DNA from: Clostridia bacterium
GTDB lineage: Bacteria; Bacillota; Clostridia; Oscillospirales; CAG-272
Length of the DNA: 42,809 nucleotides
Direction of reading: 5' to 3'
Assembly (NCBI GenBank): GCA_017462545.1
Contig: JAFTQX010000003.1
Span: 1-42,809, forward strand
Made by a program: the position numbers and the translations under genes. The notes beneath the pieces were generated by a model, which saw only the letters and a program-made list of their open reading frames with translations, was not told where the DNA came from and searched no databases. Each line of letters begins with the position of its first letter. Position 1 is the first letter of the stretch. This document shows, piece by piece, positions 25,101 through 32,009 of this stretch.

Positions 25101-27472
25101 TCCGATACGGGAATCGTCAGATTCTTCCAGGCCGTATTCAGCTCGTCTGCGGTGGGTCTTACGCCCGCCCAACCATGGCTTGCCTTGGTGGCCCAGGTAG
25201 AGGCATCATTGGTTGCCGCGGTAGGCCACACGGGCACGCCGTTTTTCATGATGCACAGGCGTGTGTTGCTCGGGTATTGCCAGGAGTATGCCATCGCGGC
25301 CGAGGTGATGGAGGGCACGACCTGCGTGGTGCCGGACGGCACCGTATAGGCCCAGGTCAGTACGGTGATATCGTTTAGATTGTTCAACAAAGAACGAATA
25401 CCGGCTTGCCCGCAGCTTTGGCCGTAAGCTGTACCGGTCACGACACCCCACAGATTGTCACCGGAAAAGGTATCGTTATCTGCGAGGTTTTTATCTACGA
25501 ACAGGCGCATGGCGCGGGCGGTTACAAAACGGTCACTCGTTGTGGTAACGGTATCCCAATCGCTGGTTACATGGTACAGGCGATAGGCGATCGGATCATA
25601 GGCATAGGTGTTATTTGTCAGAATCGATTCACCAACAGACCAGTTGCCCGTCCAGGTGATGGCAGAGGTTTCGTTCAGCACATAGTCACGGTATGCCTGC
25701 CCGCTGGCTGCATTGTTGGGATCAAGAGGCTGTGCCTCATTCTCGCAATACGCGCGGTAGGAGACAGGTGCGGTCTTTTCGGTATAGGTGGTTGGGTCAT
25801 ATGTCGTACCGTTTACGGCAAAGCGATAATCGTAGGCACGGTCTGCTGCACCGTCACGAATACAGAAGGTGATGCGGTCACCTTCCGATACAGGAATCGT
25901 CAGGTTCTTCCAGGCGGTGTTCAGCTCGTCTGCGGTGGGTCTTACGCCCGCCCAGCCCGCGCTTGCCTTGGTGGCCCAGGTAGAGGCATCATTGGTTGCC
26001 GCGGTAGGCCACACGGGCACACCGTTTTTCATGATGCACAGGCGTGTGTTGTTAGGATACTGCCAGGATTGTGCCATCGCAGCCGAGGTAATGGAGGGCA
26101 CGACCTGCGTGGTTCCGGAGGGGACGATATACGCCCAGGTCAATACGGTGGCATCGCTTTGGTTGTTCAGCAGAGAACGAACACCTTCTCCTCCCCAGCT
26201 TTGCGCGTAAGCTGTACCGGCTATGGCACCCCACAAATTGTTAGCACCTGCATCATTATCGGAGAGGTATTTTTCAACAAACAGGCGCATGGCACGGGCG
26301 GTTACAAAACGGTCGCTCGTTGTAGCAACGGCATCCCAATCGCTGGTTGCGTGGTACAGACGATAGGCGATCGGCTCATAGGTGTACGCATCGTTTATCA
26401 AAATCGATTCACCAACAGACCAGTTGCCCGTCCAGGTGATGGCAGAGGTTTCGTTCAGCACGTAGTCACGGTATGCCTGTTGATTGACCGTCTGTGCGGG
26501 GTCAAGCGGCTGCGCGCAAAACTCCTCATAGGTCATCAGACTGCCGTCGGGCAGGGAAATATCATTGGCATATGCGCTGTCACTTGGTTGCCATGTGCGC
26601 TCGTCTGTCAAGGTAACGCAGGGGTTGAGCTTAACGTATTCGCCATCCTTGCCGGCAACAACAAAGTGCAAGCGGTCGCCGTCCTCCACGGCAAGAGAAA
26701 GCTCGCTCAGACGAGAAATCGCGTCTAAACTGTTGTAGAAATCGGTAGCCCAACCGGCCGCATTGCCGATGGTAGCCCCCTTCGGCCAAACGATTTGGTC
26801 GTTCTTCATCACGCAGAAGCGAGTCGTGCTGCTTACCTTCATGCCGGTGTCCAGCAGGGAGAGGATCGCTGTGCCGCTCTTGCCGGACGGAACGGTGTAG
26901 GTATAGGAAGCATAGGCTGTATCCTTGGCAGAAAAGCAGACCTGATTGACTGCCGAAGGATTCGCAAGATAGGGGGTGTTTTCGTGATGCCAGAGGCTGG
27001 TAGCCTGCGGGATCAGAAATGTCTGCAAAAACGAAAGGTGCGCGGTTTTGGTGGTGTACCAGGTGCCGCTCTTCCAGCTTGTCCAGCTCGCGCCTTCAAA
27101 AAAGGTGTGATAGGCAATCGGCTCAAAGGCGCCGCTTTCGTTGTCAATGCCGCCGATCATCCAGTCACCCGACCAAATGACCTGCCCCTGCGTCTCCATG
27201 TATGCTGCAAAGGCCTTTTTGGCATTCTCGCTTGCCATGTAAGTGGCCAAGTCGTCCTCATAGGTATCCGATGTGGAGTCCAAGCCGCTATTGGCTCTCG
27301 CCCAAGCATCGTAGGTCATGGGATCAGCGGTCATCGTGACCTCGTGATCCGTTATAAAGCTGCTGGTCGTAGCATCGGCGGTCTCCTCTGCCACGGCGGA
27401 CAGCGCAAGCACCGGCACCATGGAGACCAGCATGGCAGCAATCAGCAATAGGCTTATCACTCTTTTTTTCAT
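22157..27472 (-). CDS. Secreted multi-module protein with C-terminal metallophosphoesterase
   Basis: A 1771-residue exported protein. MKKRVISLLLIAAMLVS and the following ALSAVAEE form a signal peptide with a probable cleavage site; the start at 27472 follows GGAGGAG. Four related modules of ~200-260 residues come next (roughly 90-310, 319-577, 578-818 and 819-1020), recognised by GNWSVGE, YxPIAYRLYH, PSGTTQVVPS and ICIMKNGxxVWP-type motifs; modules 2 and 3 are near-identical. Residues ~1025-1360 resemble a domain common in clostridial secreted proteins (LNYAAAAQQYFSY), then an Ig-like stretch. From ~1480 to the end lies a metallophosphoesterase: TDTHW (~1488), GGDAID (~1517), RGNHDQ (~1556) and SGHTHRDG (~1701). 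No LPXTG motif, SLH or dockerin domain is seen. Its target is unknown; the modules are probably binding domains. Confidence 0.85.
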   Translation of the reverse strand: MKKRVISLLLIAAMLVSMVPVLALSAVAEETADATTSSFITDHEVTMTADPMTYDAWARANSGLDSTSDTYEDDLATYMASENAKKAFAAYMETQGQVIWSGDWMIGGIDNESGAFEPIAYHTFFEGASWTSWKSGTWYTTKTAHLSFLQTFLIPQATSLWHHENTPYLANPSAVNQVCFSAKDTAYASYTYTVPSGKSGTAILSLLDTGMKVSSTTRFCVMKNDQIVWPKGATIGNAAGWATDFYNSLDAISRLSELSLAVEDGDRLHFVVAGKDGEYVKLNPCVTLTDERTWQPSDSAYANDISLPDGSLMTYEEFCAQPLDPAQTVNQQAYRDYVLNETSAITWTGNWSVGESILINDAYTYEPIAYRLYHATSDWDAVATTSDRFVTARAMRLFVEKYLSDNDAGANNLWGAIAGTAYAQSWGGEGVRSLLNNQSDATVLTWAYIVPSGTTQVVPSITSAAMAQSWQYPNNTRLCIMKNGVPVWPTAATNDASTWATKASAGWAGVRPTADELNTAWKNLTIPVSEGDRITFCIRDGAADRAYDYRFAVNGTTYDPTTYTEKTAPVSYRAYCENEAQPLDPNNAASGQAYRDYVLNETSAITWTGNWSVGESILTNNTYAYDPIAYRLYHVTSDWDTVTTTSDRFVTARAMRLFVDKNLADNDTFSGDNLWGVVTGTAYGQSCGQAGIRSLLNNLNDITVLTWAYTVPSGTTQVVPSITSAAMAYSWQYPSNTRLCIMKNGVPVWPTAATNDASTWATKASHGWAGVRPTADELNTAWKNLTIPVSEGDRITFCIRDGAADRAYDYRFAVNGEAYDPTAFTAYYLEQMTLARPGNWSLGQITDSGYAPLANLIAINGKNAAGGYTPNADLAITEEGMRALLGDYLAGKIVDASSLCDHSLFRLQENGKHAVLATGNTRAAYRYTMPQDGRIRLSITEASAYANGTTYLCVMHKGEIIWPSDATTATSTWATLTHDNLAALNEALATITPYAEKGDTIDFCIATTSTVANDSALLLPRVEIYSPLASLFELQAAAILGKNLGATFYATYASQAAANGASTVFTVDGQAVTPQTVDTIHADGTITRAYTLTGFAAKELTDPITYSISCQASSEEKQVAGSITIAALLESYLKVENDGSIHTDDPLSALALATLNYAAAAQQYFSYRTDAPANAAVPEAQRTPSTKVNEREITDMEYRVTEGAALHFTQASVLLNDVLQLKLGLDAESICEDYAALSLVVKTVSGKSYTVGTLTPRDDDKDNTKFKCMIDIPMLHYGTSLTFGLYRNGQLVSDELVYGVGCYAERIYGQHSRTDLVLDTMLTLGDAATAYRYFVENVVSTTVGIPATPGSTVDLACYPLRVGNTFIPAGEAVWTSACAELVNSVAGGRYVQAPAQAGSYHLVAKYHGKVYAISLVVCDENGTFPAAVAELCPYATKDPSVYGSLAAAATGADVPDYWTWALNTAVLHAKDNEKKVSDKSKLATFLFLTDTHWEQNNRNTFKVANYLQAEMGLDSLIFGGDAIDGDARLSVAAATMADWLQAINTFNGTWYAVRGNHDQNASWLPTSLDEVWTDDEYYDNVLQYAGNARTDGSKKLYNYVDDPVTKIRYYFLADDSGGYTANGIDTCLKEGVNAVPYEEQVAWLKETAATLEDGWGIVVTEHALFGSQDQNGNPTTNKFYDVLIPVLNEIDQKHDVIAVFSGHTHRDGYLLTEGGYYVISTTNDGGAPDPNYPLTAGTKDEQRMEIVQIDRENRKVYLTRIGGGYNRVFTY
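25026..26525 (-). repeat. Tandem ~783-base repeat inside the secreted phosphoesterase gene
   Basis: DNA at ~25026-25745 recurs at ~25809-26525, offset 783 bases (780 at the far end, so one codon differs). Long stretches are almost identical, including third codon positions, for example around 25060-25130 and 25843-25913. Each unit encodes one ~260-residue module. This indicates a recent in-frame duplication or ongoing conversion. Confidence 0.9.
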
Positions 27473-27530
27473 ATGTCTCCTCCTCAATTATAAAAGTATA
27501 TGGAATTCTTTTTGGGGAATTACTAATTTT

Positions 27531-27559
27531 ATTATAGCCGCCATGCCTGGAGATGTAAA
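27531..27559 (-). promoter_or_regulatory. Promoter of the secreted phosphoesterase unit
   Basis: Minus-strand TTTACA (27554-27559), 17-base spacer and TATAAT (27531-27536), ~60 bases before the start codon at 27472. Confidence 0.75.
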
Positions 27560-27616
27560 TGTCATAATTTCATCAAAAACTTAGCATTTTTTCATCCGGC
27601 TCTTTGGCAGAAAAAA

Positions 27617-27643
27617 GAAAACACACCTTTGCGGTGTGTTTTC
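27617..27643. terminator. Terminator after the GH30 gene
   Basis: Stem GAAAACACACC (27617-27627) with GGTGTGTTTTC (27633-27643); read on the minus strand it is followed by TTTTTTC. It separates the GH30 unit from the secreted-protein promoter. Confidence 0.8.
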
Positions 27644-27653
27644 CTTTTTTTTG

Positions 27654-29021
27654 TTATTCGGTGATGACCACGGTTGCGATCGAGTGCGGGGGCATTTCCA
27701 TGCGCTGCAGCTCGCGATTGCAACGGACAATGGGATTGCGGCGGTCGTTGGTTCTGTTGAGGATGACAACAACCAGGCTGCCGTTCGGATTCTTAAAGCA
27801 GACGGTTTCCAAGCCCGGCGTATAGGAGCTGGAGCCTACGATCTTGGCGCCCGGCTCTACAAACTTGCTGTAATGGCCGATATAGTAGTAGGAAAGACGA
27901 TAAACCAGCTCGCCGTTTACCTTGTCGCAGTAAATCGGCGCATCAGCCGAGCAGCCGCGCCCCTCGCGGTTGTGGTACGGGCCGTTCTTTTCGTCCAGTG
28001 TCAGGTTCCAGTCACAGTAGTAGTGCAGGCCGTTGTTAAAGCAGCCGCAGATGTCATGCGCGTAGACCTCGGCAAATTCAAGATCACGCGCCGGCTGAAT
28101 GCCCTCTCCCGTTACCGCGCAGCAGCCCTCGCTTGCAATGCTCAGCTTGTCGGGATACTTGTGGGCAAAGGCGCGCAGCTCACCAAAATGATCGCCCGAA
28201 TACCAGTGGTTGGCAATGCCGTCACAATACTTGCCGTTTTCGCTGCCGATGATGGTGTTTGCACGGTTCATGATACGCTCGCGGCAATGGTCAAAGCAGA
28301 AGATCTTGACACCGCTGCCCTCCAGCGCGCGCCCAAGGTGGCCAAGAAAGGCGGCCTCCTCCTCCTCGGAATAGAGGCAGGACTCCCAGATCTGATGATG
28401 GCGCGGCTCATTTTGCACCGTCACGCCCCAAATATCAATGCCGTTTTCACGGCAGGCATCAATGTACTTTTTGAAGTAGTTTGCCCAAAGCGGATAGTAT
28501 TCAGGCTTCAGGTGCCCACCAATGCGGTTGCCCGAGGTCTTCATATAGGCAGGGGGCGACCATGGGGAGGCAAACAGCGTCAGATCGGTGTATTGCTTGG
28601 CGGCCTCTACCATGGGAAAAACGGCCAGCTTATCATGTGAGATGTCAAAGCTGTCCAGCGTTTCGTCTCCCTCCTTCACATAGGTGTAATCCTCGGTGGA
28701 AAAATCACAGCTGGCAATGGAAAGACGGCCAAAGGTGTAGTGAATACCGTTTTCCTTATCAAAATACGCGCGGATCAGCTCCTCTTGCTTGTCTTGGGGC
28801 ATAGCAAGCCATGCGTGTGCTGCCGAGTCGGTAAATGCACCGCCAATGCCGCCAAAGGTCTGATATTCCACGTCCGGGTGCAGGTTGATGACCTGTGCCT
28901 CCACATCGCCCGGGTGGTTTTGTGCCTCAATGATATCCGGCACATTTGCCTCCATGGCAAAGCTGCCTGTGCAGGTCAGGCGATTTTCTGTTCCGTCGGT
29001 TCTGTAGATCGTTGCTTTCAT
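27654..29021 (-). CDS. GH30-family glycoside hydrolase
   Basis: A 455-residue family 30 glycosidase (glucosylceramidase-like). FGGIGGAFTDSAAHAW near residue 56 is the usual first-strand signature. The acid/base is Glu205 in TVQNEPRHH and the nucleophile is Glu298 in IASEGCC. The C-terminal ~80 residues form the beta-domain (GLETVCFKNPNGSLVVVILN). No signal peptide is seen, so it acts inside the cell. Known members include beta-glucosidases, beta-xylosidases, fucosidases and beta-1,6-glucanases, and the subfamily is unclear. It lies 17 bases downstream of the HAD gene in the same orientation and is probably co-transcribed. Confidence 0.88.
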   Translation of the reverse strand: MKATIYRTDGTENRLTCTGSFAMEANVPDIIEAQNHPGDVEAQVINLHPDVEYQTFGGIGGAFTDSAAHAWLAMPQDKQEELIRAYFDKENGIHYTFGRLSIASCDFSTEDYTYVKEGDETLDSFDISHDKLAVFPMVEAAKQYTDLTLFASPWSPPAYMKTSGNRIGGHLKPEYYPLWANYFKKYIDACRENGIDIWGVTVQNEPRHHQIWESCLYSEEEEAAFLGHLGRALEGSGVKIFCFDHCRERIMNRANTIIGSENGKYCDGIANHWYSGDHFGELRAFAHKYPDKLSIASEGCCAVTGEGIQPARDLEFAEVYAHDICGCFNNGLHYYCDWNLTLDEKNGPYHNREGRGCSADAPIYCDKVNGELVYRLSYYYIGHYSKFVEPGAKIVGSSSYTPGLETVCFKNPNGSLVVVILNRTNDRRNPIVRCNRELQRMEMPPHSIATVVITE

Positions 29022-29038
29022 GTTTTTTTCCTTTCGTT

Positions 29039-29662
29039 TTAAGCGAGCAGCAGAGCTTCCAGCTCCGCAATGCTGTATACGCGGTGCTGTGCTGCTGTAT
29101 TTCCAAGATTTTGAAATTCATCAAACAGGATGCCCTGCGCACCGGCGGCAATGCCGGAGCCCACATCAATCTCGCGGTCGCCAACCATGACGCAATCTGC
29201 GGGGGTGAGGTGGTGCTTTTTCATCATATAGGTGATCGAGTCGGGGGCGGGCTTGGGGGCAAAGTGCTCCTTGCTTGCGCTGGTTACCGTGTCACGGAAA
29301 AAGGGAAGCAATCCCTCTTTCTCCAAATAGGTCAATGCCAAATTGTTTCGGTGGGTAAAGAGATAGTGCGAGGCACCTGCCGCCTGCGTGTGCGCAAGCA
29401 GCTCACGGATCCCGTCATAGGGCTTGACGATTGGCGAAAAGTCCAAATCCTGCTCGTAGTGGCGAAAACGGCTAATGAGTGCCTCGTCGGCCTCCAGATA
29501 TTTGTGCGCCTCGACAAAGCTGATCTTCAGCTTGGCCATCAGGATATCGGCATCTGCTTGGCGGCCAAAATCGGCAAGTGCCTGCGTGTAGGCCGCGGCA
29601 ATGTGGGGATAACTGTTAAACAGCATGCCATCAAAATCCCAAAAGATATGGTGGTATCGCAT
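29039..29662 (-). CDS. HAD-superfamily hydrolase (phosphoglycolate phosphatase-like)
   Basis: A 207-residue haloacid-dehalogenase-type phosphatase. Motif I is DFDGMLFNS (Met replaces the usual Thr), motif II FTHRN, the lysine of motif III KPAPDS and motif IV GDREIDVGSGIAAG. The helical cap lies at ~15-85. Members dephosphorylate phosphoglycolate, sugar phosphates or nucleotides. The start at 29662 follows GAGGTGAAG. It is the first gene of the HAD-GH30 unit, driven by the strong promoter at 29689-29717. Confidence 0.88.
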   Translation of the reverse strand: MRYHHIFWDFDGMLFNSYPHIAAAYTQALADFGRQADADILMAKLKISFVEAHKYLEADEALISRFRHYEQDLDFSPIVKPYDGIRELLAHTQAAGASHYLFTHRNNLALTYLEKEGLLPFFRDTVTSASKEHFAPKPAPDSITYMMKKHHLTPADCVMVGDREIDVGSGIAAGAQGILFDEFQNLGNTAAQHRVYSIAELEALLLA

Positions 29663-29688
29663 TCTTCACCTCAAGTGTCTTTTGCTTT

Positions 29689-29717
29689 ATTATATAAAAT
29701 ATTACGGTAAAAGTCAA
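29689..29717 (-). promoter_or_regulatory. Promoter of the HAD-GH30 unit
   Basis: Minus-strand TTGACT (29712-29717), 17-base spacer, TATAAT (29689-29694). It starts only 23 bases from the divergent promoter at 29740. Confidence 0.85.
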
Positions 29718-29739
29718 CCTTTTTTTCTTGGCAAAATAC

Positions 29740-29768
29740 TTGACAATGCTGTTCTTTTCTTGTATCAT
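29740..29768 (+). promoter_or_regulatory. Promoter of the GH101/GH129-like gene
   Basis: TTGACA (29740-29745), 17-base spacer, TATCAT (29763-29768); the start codon follows 50 bases later behind AAAAGGAG. Confidence 0.85.
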
Positions 29769-29817
29769 AAAGGCACAGGGCGTAATGCGTCCATTGACTG
29801 TGAAAAGGAGAACTGTT

Positions 29818-31680
29818 ATGGCACAAATGACCTTTGGCCGCGCGCTCTCTGTCAGCTTTGATACCGAGACACTGGCCATCACCGTCCAAAAAGGTGAAAA
29901 AACCTTCAAGACTGTCAACGAAGAGCCCTACATCCTTTTGAAGAATGAAAAGAAGATTTTCTTCCGTGAAGCAACCGTTCGCGACACACGCCCCTACCCG
30001 TGCGGTGTGGGAGACGGCATTTTGGCAGAGTTTTCGGGTTTCCCTGACAACAGCATTTCCTTCGCGCTCTACCTGTGGGTAGAGGAGATCAACGCCCGCC
30101 TGCACGCCGAGTGGATCCCCTATACCGAGAGTGACTCCCCGGTATACGAGATCGCCTGGCCGCAGCCCTTTGCTTGCTTTGCACCGGGAGAGGGCTATGC
30201 CGTCCTCAATCTGATGAACGGTAAGCTGATCCCCGATGATAGCGAGGAGGAGATTCATCCTCGCATGAGCCGCCATTTTCTCTCGCGTGAGGCCTATATG
30301 CCCTTCTGGGGGCAGGTGGGTGAGGGCGGCAGCGGTTATCTGGCCATTGTCGAAACCCCGTGGGATGCCTTTTATCACTATGACCATATGCCCAAATCTC
30401 CTACTGTGGTGGGTATGCTGTGGCGTCCCTCTCTCGGTAAGATGGACTATCGCCGCAAGATCGCCTATGATTTCTATGAGAGCGGTGCTGATTATGTCGC
30501 TATGTGTAAGGCATATCGTCAGTACGCCATTGAGCACGGGCATTTTGTCAGCTTGGCGGAAAAGATCATCAAGAACCCATTGCTCGGCAAGATGGTAGGC
30601 GGTGTGGTCGTGCATACCCCCTGCGTTTATAAGCATGTCGTGCCCGAATCGCATTACTACAACAAGGAGGATCCCTCCAAAAACGATGCGGTGATTCCGT
30701 TCTCCAATATCACCGAGCGGCTGGAGCGTCTGTATGAAAAGGGCGTACGGGATGCCTATGTGCATGTAGACGGCTGGGGCAAGCGCGGCTATGATAACCT
30801 GCATCCCGATGTGCTGCCCCCCTGTGAGGCGGCCGGCGGCTGGGACGGCATGGCCGATATGGTAGCGCGGCTGCGCAAGATCGGCTTTATTCCCGCCATT
30901 CACGACAACTACCGTGACTATTATGAGGATGCCCCCACCTTCAGCGAAAATCAGGCACAGGTGCATGCGGATGGCAGCTATAACTGGGATAGCATCTGGT
31001 ATGGCGGCAAGCAGCGCAAGATGTGCGCCGATCTTTCGATGAACTATATTCGTCGCAACTTTACCGAGATGGCAGAGCACAATTGCCGCCCTGACGGTGC
31101 GTATCTCGATGTGTTCTCGGTGGTAGAGCTGGACGAGTGCGATAACCCCATGCACCGCATGACACGGCGTGATTGCGTTGAAAAACGCTGTGATTGCTTT
31201 GAGTATGTGCGCTCCTGCGGCATGGTCGTTTCCTCTGAGGAGCCGATCGACCAGCTGGTAGACAGCCTTGACCTTGTTCATCATGCCCCCTATTTCTGGG
31301 GCAAGGTTGACGGTATCAATGTGCCGCTCTTTGAGCTGGTGTATCACGATGCCGTGCTCATCCCGCAGGATCTTGGACGTGGCGGCGGCTCCTGCTCCAA
31401 GGAGGAGTCAGGCTTCTTGCACGGACTTTTGCAGGGCAACATTCCCTACATGGGAATTGACGCCGGAGAAAAGGAGATCGAGCGCGTGAACATCGTTCGC
31501 CGCCTGCACAAGGAGGTCGCTTGCTCGGAGCTTCTTTCTCACCGCCTGCTGGATCAGACGGGCAAGGTGCAGGAAAGCCGCTTTGCCTGCGGCATCACCG
31601 TTTGGGTAGACCTTGCGAATGATGATTACCGTATCACCTGGGCAGACGGCAGCGTCAGCGAAGGACACGTCGCATATTAA
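29818..31680 (+). CDS. GH101/GH129-like glycoside hydrolase
   Basis: A 620-residue cytoplasmic protein. An N-terminal beta-sandwich (~1-230) precedes a probable (beta/alpha)8 barrel. Barrel motifs are DAYVHVDGWGKRGYD, IPAIHDNYRDYY and GAYLDVFSVVELDEC (Asp431 is a candidate nucleophile), with SSEEPID 43 residues later (Glu474/475, candidate acid/base). Asp and Glu in this relative position fit the GH129/GH101 alpha-N-acetylgalactosaminidase group and the related DUF5696 proteins, which I could not tell apart. If GH129-like, it would act on mucin-type GalNAc glycans. The start is the ATG at 29818 behind AAAAGGAG; it is monocistronic, with its own promoter and terminator. Confidence 0.6.
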   Translation: MAQMTFGRALSVSFDTETLAITVQKGEKTFKTVNEEPYILLKNEKKIFFREATVRDTRPYPCGVGDGILAEFSGFPDNSISFALYLWVEEINARLHAEWIPYTESDSPVYEIAWPQPFACFAPGEGYAVLNLMNGKLIPDDSEEEIHPRMSRHFLSREAYMPFWGQVGEGGSGYLAIVETPWDAFYHYDHMPKSPTVVGMLWRPSLGKMDYRRKIAYDFYESGADYVAMCKAYRQYAIEHGHFVSLAEKIIKNPLLGKMVGGVVVHTPCVYKHVVPESHYYNKEDPSKNDAVIPFSNITERLERLYEKGVRDAYVHVDGWGKRGYDNLHPDVLPPCEAAGGWDGMADMVARLRKIGFIPAIHDNYRDYYEDAPTFSENQAQVHADGSYNWDSIWYGGKQRKMCADLSMNYIRRNFTEMAEHNCRPDGAYLDVFSVVELDECDNPMHRMTRRDCVEKRCDCFEYVRSCGMVVSSEEPIDQLVDSLDLVHHAPYFWGKVDGINVPLFELVYHDAVLIPQDLGRGGGSCSKEESGFLHGLLQGNIPYMGIDAGEKEIERVNIVRRLHKEVACSELLSHRLLDQTGKVQESRFACGITVWVDLANDDYRITWADGSVSEGHVAY

Positions 31681-31691
31681 AACTCAATAAA

Positions 31692-31718
31692 AAACGGCCG
31701 CTTTCGGCCGTTTTTTTG
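31692..31718 (+). terminator. Terminator after the GH101/GH129-like gene
   Basis: Stem AAACGGCCG (31692-31700) with CGGCCGTTT (31705-31713), TTTTTT tail. Confidence 0.9.
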
Positions 31719-31768
31719 ATTGTTGCTGCGGCGAAAAGTCACTTTAAAGAAAAAAGCGCGCAAAAGCC

Positions 31769-31797
31769 TTGACATTTGTTGAAAAGTATTATATAAT
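31769..31797 (+). promoter_or_regulatory. Consensus promoter of the CNNM/CorC gene
   Basis: TTGACA (31769-31774), 17-base spacer and TATAAT (31792-31797): a perfect sigma-A promoter. The start codon is over 200 bases downstream, leaving a long leader. Confidence 0.9.
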
Positions 31798-31803
31798 ACC
31801 AAT

Positions 31804-31957
31804 AATACCGCTTTGAGAAAGGAGATGGCGCACAGAAATCATGGAAGGTGACAGTACGACGCATCATAGCGAGAAGCCTCCTTTATGTTTCAAAACCTTA
31901 CAATTGGTAGGACATAGCCTGTGTTTACGTGAGTGAGCCGACGGGTTGTGTCTTTTT
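31804..31957 (+). ncRNA. Structured leader, candidate riboswitch with terminator-like hairpin
   Basis: Between the perfect promoter and the CNNM gene lie several paired elements. AAAGGAG (31818-31824) pairs with CTCCTTT (31878-31884). GACATAGCC (31911-31919) pairs with GGTTGTGTC (31944-31952) and encloses a six-pair hairpin (31923-31928 with 31933-31938) capped by the GNRA-type loop GTGA. The outer helix is followed at once by TTTTT, so it could work as an intrinsic terminator. The gene product is a presumed metal-ion transporter, so a metal sensor is the natural guess. I could not match it to M-box, yybP-ykoY, fluoride, NiCo or c-di-GMP cores. A small frame inside (31841-31936, 31 codons) lacks a well-placed ribosome binding site. 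Confidence 0.6.
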
Positions 31958-32009
31958 GTGCTTTTTGAGGAATTTTGAAAAACGGATATGATCCGAGGAG
32001 GGTTTTGTT

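Noticed and set aside
25026-26525. The 783-base repeat as a CRISPR, insertion sequence or phage element
   Set aside because: It is an in-frame duplication of a protein module; there are no short spaced repeats, terminal inverted repeats or transposase.
25406-26728. 440-codon plus-strand frame inside the secreted phosphoesterase gene
   Set aside because: It owes its length to the repeated modules on the other strand and has no ribosome binding site.
29671-31347. 558-codon minus-strand frame opposite the GH101/GH129-like gene
   Set aside because: It covers the divergent promoters, has no start signals and its composition is that of an antisense shadow.
31841-31936. 31-codon frame in the CNNM leader as attenuation peptide
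   Set aside because: The AAGGAG is 16 bases away and paired in the proposed helix; no run of regulatory codons is present.
31804-31957. Naming the leader as c-di-GMP-I, fluoride, M-box or yybP-ykoY riboswitch
   Set aside because: Fragments such as GCACAG, GACGCA and GGTAGG recall c-di-GMP-I, but the GGCAAA...GACGCAAAGCC core arrangement is missing; the other classes match even less.
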